From Gracilaria caudata (Eukaryota; Rhodophyta; Florideophyceae; Gracilariales; Gracilariaceae): DNA of 32,631 bases. The translations under genes were made by a program, and so were the position numbers. Shown in pieces: positions 17,870 through 29,430 of the stretch. The DNA is taken from assembly GCA_030374735.1 (NCBI GenBank), contig JASCIV010000200.1, positions 1-32,631 of the forward strand, read 5' to 3'. Within the stretch, counting starts at the first letter, position 1. Every line of letters begins with the position of its first letter. The notes beneath the pieces are model-generated. The model had not been told where the DNA came from. It worked only from the letters and a program-made list of their open reading frames with translations, and made no database searches.

Positions 17870-19150
17870 TGGTTTGACATTTCTGTCACAAAACAGCAAC
17901 CACAGGCTGGAAGACAGATTTGATACGAATGGTTGGTTCTTCCAAGGATAGCCCTGTAATTTAAGCAATGGTGGCGTTGATGTAGTTAGTAGCCACCAAC
18001 GCGTTTAAGAGCAGGATTAAATGTGTCGGTACTTGTAGTTGCCGCTTAGGGTAGACACGCTTAAATAAAAGACGCAGAAAAATACCTTACTAAAAAATAT
18101 GGACTTCAGAGATAAAAAGGATCTAGATTACTCGCAGTCCAAACATTTTTTGCCATGACCGAACAGAAACGAGAACAAATTTCTAGCGCCTTCTTAAAAG
18201 ATAAACTTGAATCGTGTTTTGGCAATAAGCATTTGCATTTGGTGGCAAAGACTCAAGTGCACAATATGTAGATGTTATTCGGCTAATTGATGTACTGGAC
18301 TTAATTTTGGAGAGACTTTGAGATCTAACTGGGCATTCTAGGATGCAAGCTGGCTTTCTGTAGTTCTTTTGGATAAACTGTGTACGAATGAATTTTCGAT
18401 TGGTTCAGACAAGCTAAACTTTAGGCGGGTGGTATAAGAAACATTCTCATTAGCTTTCATGTTCTGTAAAAAAAAGCACAAACCTTAGCGTTCTGTCGTT
18501 TAATTAAACAGCGCTTTTTTGAACACTTTGGCATATTTAAAAATTATTCTAATATTTCGTTATTGAATACAGGCCATTTCGATAGCAATTCTGTCAGTTG
18601 GAACATTTTCCACCCGAATTAACTGGATCTAACACTTATTTACAGTCTAAGCACTGAGTCATTTTGGTTAAACTTCGGGCTCAAAACGTTTCAAGAAAAA
18701 GCGGCTTCAGCGGTTAGTACTTCTAGGCTTTTAAATCTTCACTTTTAGCAACGGCACTAAAGAGTAAACAAAAACGTAGTAAACTCTTAGCTATATATCG
18801 TGGAAGTATCGCAATAGTTATATAAGTACTTTAACATTACAAATAAAATACAAATTTTCTTTCAATAACTAGTTAAAAAGTTTTGTAACAAAAATTAAAA
18901 TAAGAGGTAATTTTCTTCTCCAATTTTTTGGAAACTTTGCACAATTTAAAACATATTTATTAATATAACCAATTGGCGAAGAAAAATTGCTTCAGCCCTA
19001 AAACTCTTACAATTTGTCAAAAACGATAAATTTTGAATTTGTGAAAGAAGTTTTCTTTATCTTTAAGCAGTACATGAACCTTCGAAATAGATTTATTCTC
19101 AAACAATTCGAATATATTTGCGAATCGGTCCCAAATACACAAATTTTAAA
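17870..19150. other. AT-rich gene-free stretch
   Basis: I see no ORF longer than 60 codons, no clear repeat and no RNA gene. Base composition is distinctly more AT-rich than the flanks and resembles 26640-28060. Confidence 0.5.
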
Positions 19151-19620
19151 CTTTTAACAAAAAATATTCTCTCGAAGACCGTCGAACGCTGAACCCGCGA
19201 TTACGCGCAGCCGTTCTGTCAGTGATGTAGAGCTGCAACCTATCGCAAAAGTCTTTCCCCTGCAGGTAGATTCGAAGCCCAGGGCTAGAGGCTCGAAGTC
19301 GTCTCCAACCGCCAAAATGGTCGAAGAACAGAATTTCTTCTGTTCCGGCTCTAGCATCTCGGGTGAATGACGCGGCTCCCGCCACGTGAGACCCAGGATC
19401 GTAGGCCCCGTTCAATTTGAACCTTGGTTACAGCACCAGAAATCATATACAAGTCCCCCGAAAGGCGCACAGTGCCTTTGTAGAAGAGTTTGAATCGCTG
19501 CGTGGCTGGTGTGGTGAGAAGGCTTTGTTGCCTTCGTCGAAGGAATTGAGAATCGATTTCCTCGAATTGAGTCGCGATGCGATCGGTTAAGGTTCCTGTC
19601 TGAAGACGTCAGAACAGGCC

Positions 19621-20631
19621 ATGATCATAGATAAACACCCCCTGGATGAGCCGGCTGTTGTACCGGTCAGGCTGATGAAGACAACAGCCGAAAGCGTAAG
19701 AAACAAACCGAATATTATTCGGATTTCTAGGACCCCTCGATATCATCTCGGGACTCTACTCCACGACAGTTTCGACTACGTCGATTTCTCGTTAGACGAC
19801 TGTCACCGCAAGCGATCCTCTTGTCAAAAGGATCGTAAGCATTCGTCCAGTTCGCAACGGTCGCTGGCCACCGCTGTTGTGATCCATACGCATCAGAAGG
19901 AAAAAGAACATCCCGGCTTGAAGCCTTTGAAATCTACGGATCCGCTATATCAGATGTTGGTATCCTACCGATACTACAGGCTCGAGGACTCCTCATTGGA
20001 TCGTACACCCCTTGGTACGGGTAAAGTCAAGAACTGAGTCAGACAGATGCAGCTGGCACTTCGGAACCTGACTTTTTCAGGAGAGGACCCCATTCTGGTG
20101 TTGGATTTCTTATCACGCTTTGTAGCGCAAGGCGACATCCTGGAGATGAATAAGGGACAGGCATTTCTTGCGCTACCGTACTTTCTACGTGGCCTGGCGG
20201 AAGATCAATATCACTCTGTAAGAGGTTCTTACGCTACCAATCACGCTATTCAAGCGCCTATTCTCGCGCTTCGCAACACTCACCAGAAGTCTGGAGAAAA
20301 AGATATCGAGTTTTCGGTACGCCCGGACAAGCCTTTCGTTTTGGCAATGTTCATTCCGATGCTGAGCGTTGTACGATGTACATTGATGGATTGGACCCAT
20401 CCATCCGTACATTGGTCGCACGTTACCGGGAAGACCGGAAGAAAACTTCCTACTTGGAGCAGGTAAGGCACACGCAAACGGAAGGTGATGCAGTACGCAC
20501 TCCATACCGTGAACTGTGGTGCAAACCCCAGCAATTGAAGTCACACACCAAGGTGTTTATAGCGTTGCCCTCTTACGAGGTGTGCTCGGCGACAGAGCCC
20601 TCTGTACACGGAAAAGTGCGGGTGTAAGACC
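19621..20631 (+). pseudogene. gag: Gypsy gag, broken
   Basis: The frame opens at ATG 19621, has an in-frame TGA at 20035, and resumes in the same frame through the capsid-like part (FSGEDPILVLDFLSRF). A frameshift near 20330 then moves the reading to the frame that carries YIDGLDPSIRTLVARY and continues to 20627. These stretches are typical of the gypsy-type Gag capsid. A clear CCHC knuckle is not seen. A C-rich motif further on, near 21425-21465, may be its remnant. Confidence 0.75.
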
Positions 20632-21660
20632 GCCAGTGTTTCGGAAATACCACGGAGGTGGGTTCGTCGTTAGACAAGAAATGGGCCGTTGTTACGGATC
20701 GGAATGGAACCGAGGATCGGAAACATGTGAGACACGGTGTCCCATGAGGGGGAAAGGGGGGGAAAAGGAAAGGGAAAAGGAAAACAAAAAGAGATGGAAA
20801 CCCGGAGGCGGGACATGCGGCAAGCGGCAACAGACCCGGGAGAGTGTGATATATTGTATTAAGCCCACGTGGCCCAACTCTATAGAGAGACGGAACACCA
20901 CCAAATACTGGGTAAGCAGGCACCTGCGAGATAAAATAGTCCGAAGACACGGTAAAGTAGATGGTCAGTATACCTGTAGGATCCCCCGGGGATGATGCAA
21001 ACGAAACCGTACGCGGTGACCCTCCAGGAGGAGTTGTGCACGTCGAGAAGGCGAAAGCTATCAGAGCTTGAAAAAGAAGTACCGGGTTACCTTTAGTTGG
21101 TCGTATTGATGGCCAGAGGGCCATCACCTTTCTTGAACAGTACACTGTAACGCAAGTACAGCGAGGTCAGCCAAGGCGTGGCCATACACGCGTTGCAGCT
21201 GTACAGACCCGCCTTGGCGGCCACTAGTTACTAATATCTATTCTAGATCTTCCTGGAAAAAGGATAAACCATCACAGGCGTACACGCGACCACTGACAAC
21301 CAGTTATGACATCAACACCTGCCACCAGTCAACCCGTCAGGACGACACCTTCTGCCACGGCAGAACTCCCTGCAAAAAGGGCCATTTCCCATATAGAGAT
21401 CCCTGTAGGGAAACCGCAACGCGGAAGATATGAGTGTCGAAAATCGCGAAGTAGCACAAAGTGCATTGTACTCCATGAACATGTATCAGCGGATTGCGTC
21501 CTCACCGTGAGCGATATGCCCGACACCGTCGTGGATCTCGAGGCTCTCACTCCAGAAGAGAAGATTTCCGTACCAAACACGTCGTATCTACGCGAACCAG
21601 CGGCGAAGCTCAGAAAAACTGAGTAGGGGAGCCTCAAGCAATGGAGAGGCGTCCTATGCA

Positions 21661-22224
21661 TTGGGGTCTAAAGCGCCTAAGGCTGAAGAGCCTCGCTTTC
21701 CGGTCATGATCCTAACCAGGAAAATGGCCACCACAGACGTGGAGTTTGAGTACAATAGCGTCTTGCGTCGCCCGTGGATACAGTTTAGAAGTAGACGGGT
21801 CCTGGATAGAATCCTGGTGATGGCGAGGCGCAATTACAAAATCTTCGCCGACCTTGGCGTTTTCCACAATTACATGGTTCGCCAGTTGTCTGTACTGGAT
21901 ACTGGTGCTCGTCCCAACTTTGTGGTACAGTCGTTGCTACCGCCGCAACTGCGGTCTTGCGTTCTTGTGCCGCCGCCAATTTATAGAGCGGATGCTAACA
22001 ACCGAGCACTATGGACAGTGGGAGTCGTTGACCTGATCTTCAGGCTGGGACGTTGCTTCCTGCAACTTGAGTTTTTGGTTTGCAAGCAGCTTGCTGCGCC
22101 CGTCATTATCGGGTGTGGCTTCTGTGACCGCTTCGTCGAAGGGATTCGACCGCGGCAGCGAACTGTCGAAGGGAAGACGGCACATTTCTACCTATTGTTC
22201 AGCGTCCCCGCAGACGGTCTGTGA
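21661..22224 (+). pseudogene. pol: Gypsy protease region
   Basis: A 187-codon frame contains LDTGA at about residue 79 (the catalytic Asp codon at 21898-21900). It also has the later hydrophobic APVIIGCGF, matching the ILG flap-end motif of retroviral-type aspartic proteases. The frame is then lost before the reverse transcriptase. The start given is the open-frame edge, not a true initiation site, since this is part of a polyprotein. Confidence 0.7.
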
Positions 22225-22876
22225 AGAACGAGGTACCGTTACCGATCGCCCGACAACCATTGGCTGACGCTCGTCGTTCCAATAAACTACGAGTGGCTCA
22301 ATCGACCTGTATCCCGCCGGAATCTCAAGTCTGTGTATCGGTCACATCCGCCCTGTGCGGTCTACAAACTGTTCAGAATTTACCGGCTCTCCACGAGAGA
22401 AGACAACTCCCCCTTGCTAATGGGGTTGCACCTGTCGGACCCAAGAAGCCTTACAGGTGTTGGTATCGAATCTCAGCTGTCCCACACAACGGTTGGTCAA
22501 GAATCAAGTGATTGGTTGTATGCTTCCACATCCTGTGGTAATTGTTCCTACCCAGGTCTCTACCGCAAAGATTCCAGGAATCCTCGAATATGAGGAGGAG
22601 GAGGCAGAGCGTGGTGAGTCGTTGAAGAATGAGCCGACAAATTCGTGGGGAGAAGCTAAGCCGGCTTCGTCTGGTGCGAAAGTTTCCAACTCGTCGGGAG
22701 ACGCGAAATCGACCTCGTCTGATAAACTAGTATCACCTGGTGCTGACACGAAGGACCCCGTGCAAGAGGTGGAGTATCTGGACTTTTCCCATGTCCGAGA
22801 GACTCACCGTGAGAAATTACGGCAGATGTAGCGCGAATTTATGCCCATGTGGAACGGATCTCTAGGTACTTTCGCT

Positions 22877-23545
22877 ATGGCCGAACATCGGATTGATCTC
22901 GTTCCGAATACTGGTCCAATCTCGCAACACGGCTGGCCCTACAGCTCGGGAAGAAGAGAAGGCTCAGGTTGAGAAGATGCTCCGAGCTGGAGTCATTGAT
23001 CTAGCTCAATCCCCTTGGGCTTCACCAGTGGTGCTCGAGCCCAAAGCCGATGGGTCATGGCGGTCCTGCATTGACTACCACAAGTTGAACGCAGTCACGA
23101 TAAAGGACGTGTATCCCATCCGGAGGGTGAACGAATGTATCGATTCACTAGGCAGGGCGAAAGTTTTCACGATTCTCGATGCGAATTGGGGCTATTGGAA
23201 AGTTCCCGTGAGGGCCGATGACGGTTATACGACGGCTTTTGTATGTCACCAAGGACTGTACCAGTTCAACCCGATGCACTTTGGGCCTACCAATGCGCCT
23301 GCCACCTTCCAGCGAGCGATGGATATACTACTCCACCGCTTTCAGTGGAAGACCTCTCGGGTCTATCTGGACGACATAATAGTTTTCTCGAGTAATTTGG
23401 ACGATTACTTGACCCATGTACGGAATGTAATGCGAATCCTGAGAGATCCGGCCATAAAACTGAAGTTCAACAACTGCAAGTTCTTTACCGATGCTTTGAA
23501 ATATCTCAGCCGTATCATCCGTCTGGGACGGGCTTGCGGTTGATG
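22877..23545 (+). pseudogene. pol: Gypsy reverse transcriptase, frameshifted
   Basis: The domain starts in one frame at 22877 (HRIDLVPNTGPISQH) and shifts near 22940. It then runs openly through SPWASPVVL, the catalytic ILDAN near 23175, FGPTNAPATFQ, and YLDDIIVFS with the two catalytic Asp at 23370-23375. Another frame change near 23515 cuts the connection domain. The catalytic residues are intact, but FGLTN-type positions are altered (MHFGPTN). Confidence 0.85.
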
Positions 23546-23617
23546 AAGCGCACGTGAAATCTCTCAAGGAGGCTGAGCACCCGCGAACTCAAAACGGAAA
23601 TCCGATATTTTCTCGGC

Positions 23618-24230
23618 TTGTCCAACCTATATCGTCGTTTCATCCTGCACTTTGCGGATATCGCCCCTTCTTTGAACGAACTCCTCCGAAAACGCCAGAG
23701 ACTCAAATTGGAACCGTTCGATGACCGAACTTTAACGGCGTTCTCCTCGCCTATCGACAGGGTAACGTCATCGCCGAAATTATCTCTACTTAGGGTCGGT
23801 TTGCCGTACACCATTGACACGGACGCGAGCAACTTCCGAACGGGATGTGCTTTGTTTCAAACCACAGAAAATGGCGAGCCAATGCCAATTGGGTAATGGT
23901 CACGGCGTCGCAATGTTCATGAGCAGTATTACTCGCTACGCAAGAGAGAGTGCTTAGCAATCGTCTGGAAACTGCGGACACTGTGGCTCTACGTAATGTG
24001 GAATCGTTTCATTTTTCATAACGATCATTCGGGCTTGCGCTGGCTTCTCCCCATTACAGAGCCATCTGACCGCCTGATGCGGTGGAGACTCAGATTTTCA
24101 TAGTTCGACTTCAAAATACTTTACAAGAAGGGACTCTTATACTCTCAGGCTGACTCAGATCCCGGCTTGCCTACAGTGGCTGAAGCTGAGGCAGCGGACG
24201 ATCTGGATCATCCGTGCTTATCACTTCGAA
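23618..24230 (+). pseudogene. pol: Gypsy connection and RNase H, broken
   Basis: 23618-23896 holds the connection region and the start of RNase H (TIDTDASNF, the first catalytic Asp). After a stop and frame change, the sequence continues with LRKRECLAIVWKL and HNDHSGLRWLL, in which HTDH is changed to HNDH. It then reads RLMRWRLRFS, an in-frame TAG at 24101, and the usual tail rich in Asp and Glu. Similarity to gypsy RNase H is clear. No integrase HHCC or DDE motif follows. Confidence 0.75.
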
Positions 24231-24447
24231 CGATGAGAGCGATGTCGAAGACGACTCGGAAGGATGGGACTTGTTTCACGTCATACTCGCAGTTTCAGAC
24301 GAGACGCCTGTGGTGCAAAACCACCCGTGTGACAAGAGCAAAAGCCGCCTCACGGAAGGAACGCCCAAGGTGCTCAAACTTGCTCCCGTAAGCCCAGGCA
24401 GAAAAAGCTTTCGGTACGTTTTCATTAAGTTTTCAACGAGATCTTGA

Positions 24448-24954
24448 TATGATTCCAACCATTGTCAGTTTAATTGACTTGTATTGAAATTATAATGAGG
24501 GATGTACTCTCAAAAAATTAAAAATTTTAAGTGCATTAGAAATGCATTGCAAATTCATGAAAAAGTGCCGAGATGTTGAAATCTCATTGAAAAGACAATG
24601 ATAAACGTTTCCGCGTAGAAAGGGACGCGTCAGAAGAAGAGGCCTTCCGTCAGAACACTAGCCTGGTGTACGTCCGGGTGGTCCCTACCTGCCGTGCAGA
24701 CGGAGGTCGAGATGGGGCGAATCGGCAGTTTTAGCCGACGATTTTAGGCGATGCAACACGTCGAGCGGGATCCGTATCAACGGCAAAGATAAAAAGGAGA
24801 TGTAACATGAGCCGCACAGGCGGGATACAAACTCGTAGCAACGGGAAAATGTCCTGGGCAACCGGACCGGTTCTGAAGATCAGACCTGAACAGCGAGAGC
24901 TGGAAAGTATGTAGGAACAATAGAAACAGTAAAAGAAAAGCCGTAACGACGTTC
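24448..24954. other. Junction between the two gypsy fragments
   Basis: 24448-24590 is AT-rich. 24590-24954 is GC-richer and could extend the inverted fragment that follows, but I could not align it to the first copy. No gene is supported. Confidence 0.35.
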
Positions 24955-26130
24955 TAGTGTAGTGAAATGCACTTTTCGCTACTTAGCGGTTTTTGGCATT
25001 CAAATCTTCCGCGTCGCGGCTTCCCTTACAGGGATTCATATATGAGAGTTGGCCTTTTTTGCAGGGATTTCTGACGTGGCAAATGGAGACACCCCGACGG
25101 GGTGGCTAGTGACAGGTGTGAATATCGTCACTGGTTGGCAGTGGTAGCGTGTACGCGTGTGATGCTCGGTCCTGTTTACAGGAAGATCTGGAATAGATAT
25201 TAGTACTTAGTGGCCTCCTTGGCGGGTCTGAACAAGCACTCCACGTGTATGGCTCTGCCTTGGCCCCCCTCGCTGTAACAGCGATACAGTATACTGTTCT
25301 ATATAGGTGATGGCACCATGGTCATCACCACCACCAAGTAAAGGTAATCCGGTACTTTGGCTTCAGGCTCGGATAACATTCGCCTTCGCGACGTGGAGAA
25401 CTCCGCCCGGAGGGTCACCACCTACGGTCTCGTTCGTTCCATCCACGGAAGATCTTTCAGGTATACGGACCATCTACCGTTCCGTGTCTTGGGACTATTA
25501 TTTATTGCAGGTGTCTACTAAACCCGTGTCTGGTAGTGTTCCGTATCTGTATAGAGGTCTGCCGCGTTGGCTTAATACACACCATCACCGTCCGTCGTGT
25601 CTGTTGCCGCTTGTCGCACGTCCCGCCTTCGGGTTCCTTCTCTCTTGTTCCTCTTCTTTTCGTTTCCTTTTTCCTCCACTTTTCTCTTCCGGGACACCGT
25701 TTCACTACACGTTTCCGATCTCCGGCTCCCTTCCTCATCTGTATCATGGCCCGTTCCTTTCACCTCCGGAGGTATATCCCGAACCGCGGACGGTCTTATA
25801 CCCGCACTTTTCTGTGGCACGGAGGGCTGTGCAGCCGAGCATACCTCTCACGAGGGAAAGGTTTCGAACACCTTGGGTGTGTTTCCCCTCACCGGGTTTT
25901 GCACCACATCAACGACTCCTCAGTGATAGAGACTGGGTGATTAGTCCGTATCACGACGGCGAACCCCTTCCGGGGGTTTGTGTAGTGCAACGGAAAACAC
26001 TGGAAACACCAGGAAGACGGTAGGGATCTTCCTCCCTAAGAAGAAAGTCGAGCAACGGAGTCTTTCCGGATCAATACGGCGAAGCTGGAGTGTCAGTCCG
26101 GGGTTGGCCCTCCCGAAAAGGGTGGGGAGT
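24955..26130 (-). mobile_element. Inverted fragment of the same gypsy family
   Basis: The reverse complement aligns with about 20395-21470 of the first element, covering the end of gag, the spacer and the start of the protease leader. Clear landmarks are aagtgcgggt.taagaccg, a purine-rich run, actaatatctattc.agatcttcctg, and ccctgcaaaaa.ggcca. Identity by eye is high in the spacer and poor in gag. Long ORFs here (for example 25307-26023 on plus) are antisense to the spacer and not genes. Confidence 0.75.
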
Positions 26131-26267
26131 TTAGTTATACATCCGGATCGCCGAAACAAGGAGCTCGCACTGGGCGACCGGTAGCCGCGACACACCGAGG
26201 AGACGGCACACCGACTTTACAGAAACAGCACGCTACGTCCGCATTACACGTAGAGAGAGACGCACGA

Positions 26268-26633
26268 ATGGTGAAGGGCCCGAGCTTGGAAAAAGACATA
26301 AAAAGGAACGAAGCCGGAAGACCGGAAGAGAAGTTAGTCAAGATTGACAATGTTGATTCGGCAGACCCGACTTCAGGATACTTGGTTGATTTTTCAGATA
26401 TCGACGCCGTGAAGGGCTCGGGCGCTACACATGACACGGATGGTACCGTGGGAGCCACAGAGTGTGGTCAAGCACAGCGTGCCCAGGGAGCGCGCAAATT
26501 GCGCCATACATCATGCCCCGTGCGGAATCCGCCTCTTCTAGTGGTTGATAATGCAAAGTGGGCAGTCGCAATTGCAATTGAGCGCGTGCCGTGTGAAGAT
26601 GGTAATTGCTTGCGTTGCTTAATTTCTACCTAA
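26268..26633 (+). CDS. Weak 121-codon ORF beside the gypsy fragment
   Basis: It starts with ATG, is hydrophilic with acidic patches (VDFSDIDAV), and has no recognised motif. The acidic stretch loosely recalls the region before reverse transcriptase in the first element, which I cannot confirm. It may be retroelement-derived or fortuitous. Confidence 0.2.
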   Translation: MVKGPSLEKDIKRNEAGRPEEKLVKIDNVDSADPTSGYLVDFSDIDAVKGSGATHDTDGTVGATECGQAQRAQGARKLRHTSCPVRNPPLLVVDNAKWAVAIAIERVPCEDGNCLRCLIST

Positions 26634-26639
26634 TTAAGT

Positions 26640-28080
26640 AAATTGTCTAAATTTGTAAACATTCCGCAGAACGTTCACATTCTTTTCAACACCCACGTGA
26701 AAACATTGTGGACCTGCAGCAAAACTCCAGTACATCCTCGGCTGATCCATCCTTTGAAGAAACGTCAGATGAAAACCATCGTACGACAGTGGGAGTTGTA
26801 GAGCAAAACCCAGAACGGTGATGTTCACCAGAACCTAATTAAAAACTTTAAAGATTGGTCCTTGTTTTTTCGTTAAAAACCTAAACAATTTCAAAAAGGG
26901 TATTGTAATTTTCGATGTTGTTTCTATTCGAAAACGGTTTTCTGGTACTAAATTCTTTTACTGTTGATTTAGTGTTTGATAGTAAAAGGGGACGTAGTAT
27001 TCAATTGAATTTAATTGAAGTCACATAAACAACTAAAAGCCTCAAATGTTATGTTCCATTGCAGACAGCGAATAAAGACAAAAAGTAGTTTCTAATTTTT
27101 TTGTGTGTCACAAATGGATATGTGTAAAGTTTTTCATTTTAGTGATGTTAATGTTTTACGGGTTCGTTTTGAACGACGAAACGTTTTTGTTCCAATTTCT
27201 GGCACCTGAACGGGTTTCTTGATCAATTTTTAATTACTGTAAGTCACTTCGTGAAGAGTTGTTCTAAAATTGGATTTTGTTCTAACAATTTCTGTAGTCT
27301 CTGTTGAACCAAAGGTCTTAGTACTGAGGCTTTTATCGTGTGAAGAACTTCATGAGCGTTATACGTACAAAGTTGTAAACTGTGTACAGCTTTCTGGAGT
27401 TCTAGAAACTCTTTCTCGTAACTTTTTGCCATTTCTTTCTAGGTTCAAACAGAATCCACATAACTTGGTGTTTACCTCTTTAAAATGAGACCAGTGTCCG
27501 TTGTTACTGTTGTTAAATGATGTGTTTTGCTGGTGTAACAAGAAAAGCAATCGTTGTATAATTGTTGAGGAAAACAAATATTGAAATACTTTTTTGAATT
27601 AACACACAGTAAACCTCCGAATTTAGCACTTTGAGAGCATATTGCAAAGAGCTTTACAATAGCTGGCAATTACATTTTTTCCAAGGCAGTTTTCTTGCTC
27701 TCTGATCGTGTAACATGATTGGTCATGGCTGAGTATAAAATTTCACCCATGTTTCAAGAGAACCCAATATGAAGGGTAATGAAAGTGCAATAAAATCAAA
27801 AATATCAAGATTTAGTAAATAGGTTTTGTTGATTCTCAATTAGAGAAGTGTTTAAGAAATACTTTGAATATTTTTTTGGGAAACAGGAGTAAACAATTTG
27901 CTAACTCTTTTCTGTGGGGAGACTGCTCTACTATACTAGTTGTGTTAAGAAGATTTATGGCTGATGTTTTCATTATATAAATGGAATAAAACCCTTTTCG
28001 TCATAACGGTTGGTTAATTTCCCAAACGTGCAATGCGTAGTTGTAGCAGTAGATTTTGAATTGGATTTCGTCTAGAAGGT
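26640..28080. other. AT-rich stretch with one possible exon
   Basis: Most of it is AT-rich and without long frames. The exception is 27244-27432 on minus: 62 codons with an amphipathic, Leu/Gln-rich composition (FLELQKAVHSLQL, QRLQKLLEQNPILEQL). It is preceded by a short GT-AG pair (about 27473-27437) that would join it in phase to an upstream frame. The small intron size and lack of homology keep confidence low. Confidence 0.25.
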
Positions 28081-28538
28081 CTAGGCCGGATCCCGACGCA
28101 GGTCGTTTGAACAAACTGGTGTCTTCGAGATTGTGAAAATCTGAATCTGAATACTTTTCAGATTGTAACCTTCTTACAAAGGGAGCCGCGCTGACAGTGT
28201 TTCAGCGCTCAAATGGTCGCGTTGGCCACCTCGGAAGACTATCTGGTACTGCGAGGTGAGGTAAAAATTGAACATTTTCAAAGTCTTTCAAAAGGTCCAC
28301 GACAACTACGCAACGAATAACTTGTTCGACGTCTCTACGGTACCGTGCCGATACGGCTTCAAGATGTATTGATTATCATCGTCGCAAACGAGCTCGAACC
28401 GCCGTACAGTACTTTTGCTCGTCTCTATTCTTAGTTCTGAGGGCATCCACGGACAGCTGCACACTGTAATGAGTCTCTGTGAAGTCCGTAGTCTGTTTTG
28501 GAACAGTTCTAGCATCCACGGAACAGTCCCGAACTGCC

Positions 28539-28843
28539 ATGGTAGAGCAGGGTAGTCAAGTAGCCTTTCGGGCGCTTTTGATTGAAACATACGGTACGTC
28601 TGCTCGCAATTTGTTAGGAGAACAATTGAGCTTACGCAATGACAACAGCCGGGAATCATGTTGTGCTGATGCTACGAGAGACATTTACACATCCGCACCA
28701 AAAGGTAGGTATACCCTTCGTACCTACCGAGAGTACTATATCTTAAGCGCTTGTTTACAGAAGAAACCAAATCTTTGCATCCAGCAGCGTATGGCACGAA
28801 CTTCTTCTGCGACAGCGACAAGAGTTTTCGATTGCTGCGATAA
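28539..28843 (+). CDS. Possible two-exon 82-residue protein, unknown
   Basis: The ATG at 28539 is in an ideal context (gccATGG). Exon 1 runs to 28704. A 56-base intron (28705-28760) has a GTAGGT donor and a TTGTTTACAG acceptor. Exon 2 continues in phase for 27 codons to TAA at 28841. The product has no signal peptide and no domain I know. The intron's donor motif matches that of the better supported intron at 30148. An antisense 117-codon frame (28306-28659) also looks protein-like and is the main alternative. Confidence 0.4.
28705..28760 (+). other. Candidate intron with donor in a hairpin
   Basis: GTAGGTATAC ... TTGTTTACAG. The first bases form an 8-base perfect stem (ggtaggta at 28704-28711 with tacctacc at 28721-28728), so the donor site could be hidden by folding. 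Confidence 0.4.
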
Positions 28844-29430
28844 GAGCGACGACAACGATATGAACTCCGGAGCTAAAGTCGCTACCAGTGACGGTAATGC
28901 AAGAGAAATCAACAGATACACCTTCAAATCCAGACATTTCCTATCAAAGGCACCAATCCACTTGACGTTAGCAGCCGTGTTGTATTGGCGGAGACGAAAG
29001 CCGCCATCAGCGCAGCGGCGAGATAGTAAGCAAGTTTAATATTCACCTTCGGTTCTTAGCTAAGATTAAAAGCGTCACGACAAGCAGGCAGGAGGTTGTG
29101 ACAGATAAGCCACGTAGAAGTAGGACTGGCGGAAAGCAGATCTCTTGTCATCCTAGTGATGCGACGAGTTTCATTGAAGGAGCAGCGGGTGACGAGCTGC
29201 GCTCAGTTGATAAGAGGAAGAGCAACACGCGGCCTTTTCGCATTTGACGTCCATGTAGTTGCGCCCCAATAGCAATATCTCTCGCACACGGCTGTCAGAA
29301 CCCATCAACAGTACTTTCACTGTGAGTCAAGCACGCCCACGTACATATTCTTCACGTAACTACGCACTGCTTCCCGCATGCAGAGTGCCAGAGAACCTCC
29401 CAAACACTCCCTGATCACCACGAACGCTCT

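Larger units (their letters stand above)
19430..24450 (+). mobile_element. Decayed Ty3/gypsy LTR retrotransposon, integrase missing
   Basis: In order: an untranslated leader, Gag (19621-20631), a spacer, protease (DTG at 21898), reverse transcriptase (YLDD at 23364), and RNase H up to about 24230. This is the Ty3/gypsy order as far as it goes. The element stops near 24447 in AT-rich DNA before any integrase motif. I find no matching pair of LTRs. A candidate primer-binding site (tggttacagcaccag near 19425) is only suggestive. Frames change several times and in-frame stops occur, so the copy cannot be active. Confidence 0.85.

Noticed and set aside
19146..19415. 89-codon minus-strand ORF
   Set aside because: It overlaps the probable leader of the gypsy element in antisense and has no motif.
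25307..26023. 238-codon plus-strand ORF
   Set aside because: It lies antisense to the spacer of the inverted gypsy fragment; the matching strand of the other copy gives a similar shadow (20573-21145).
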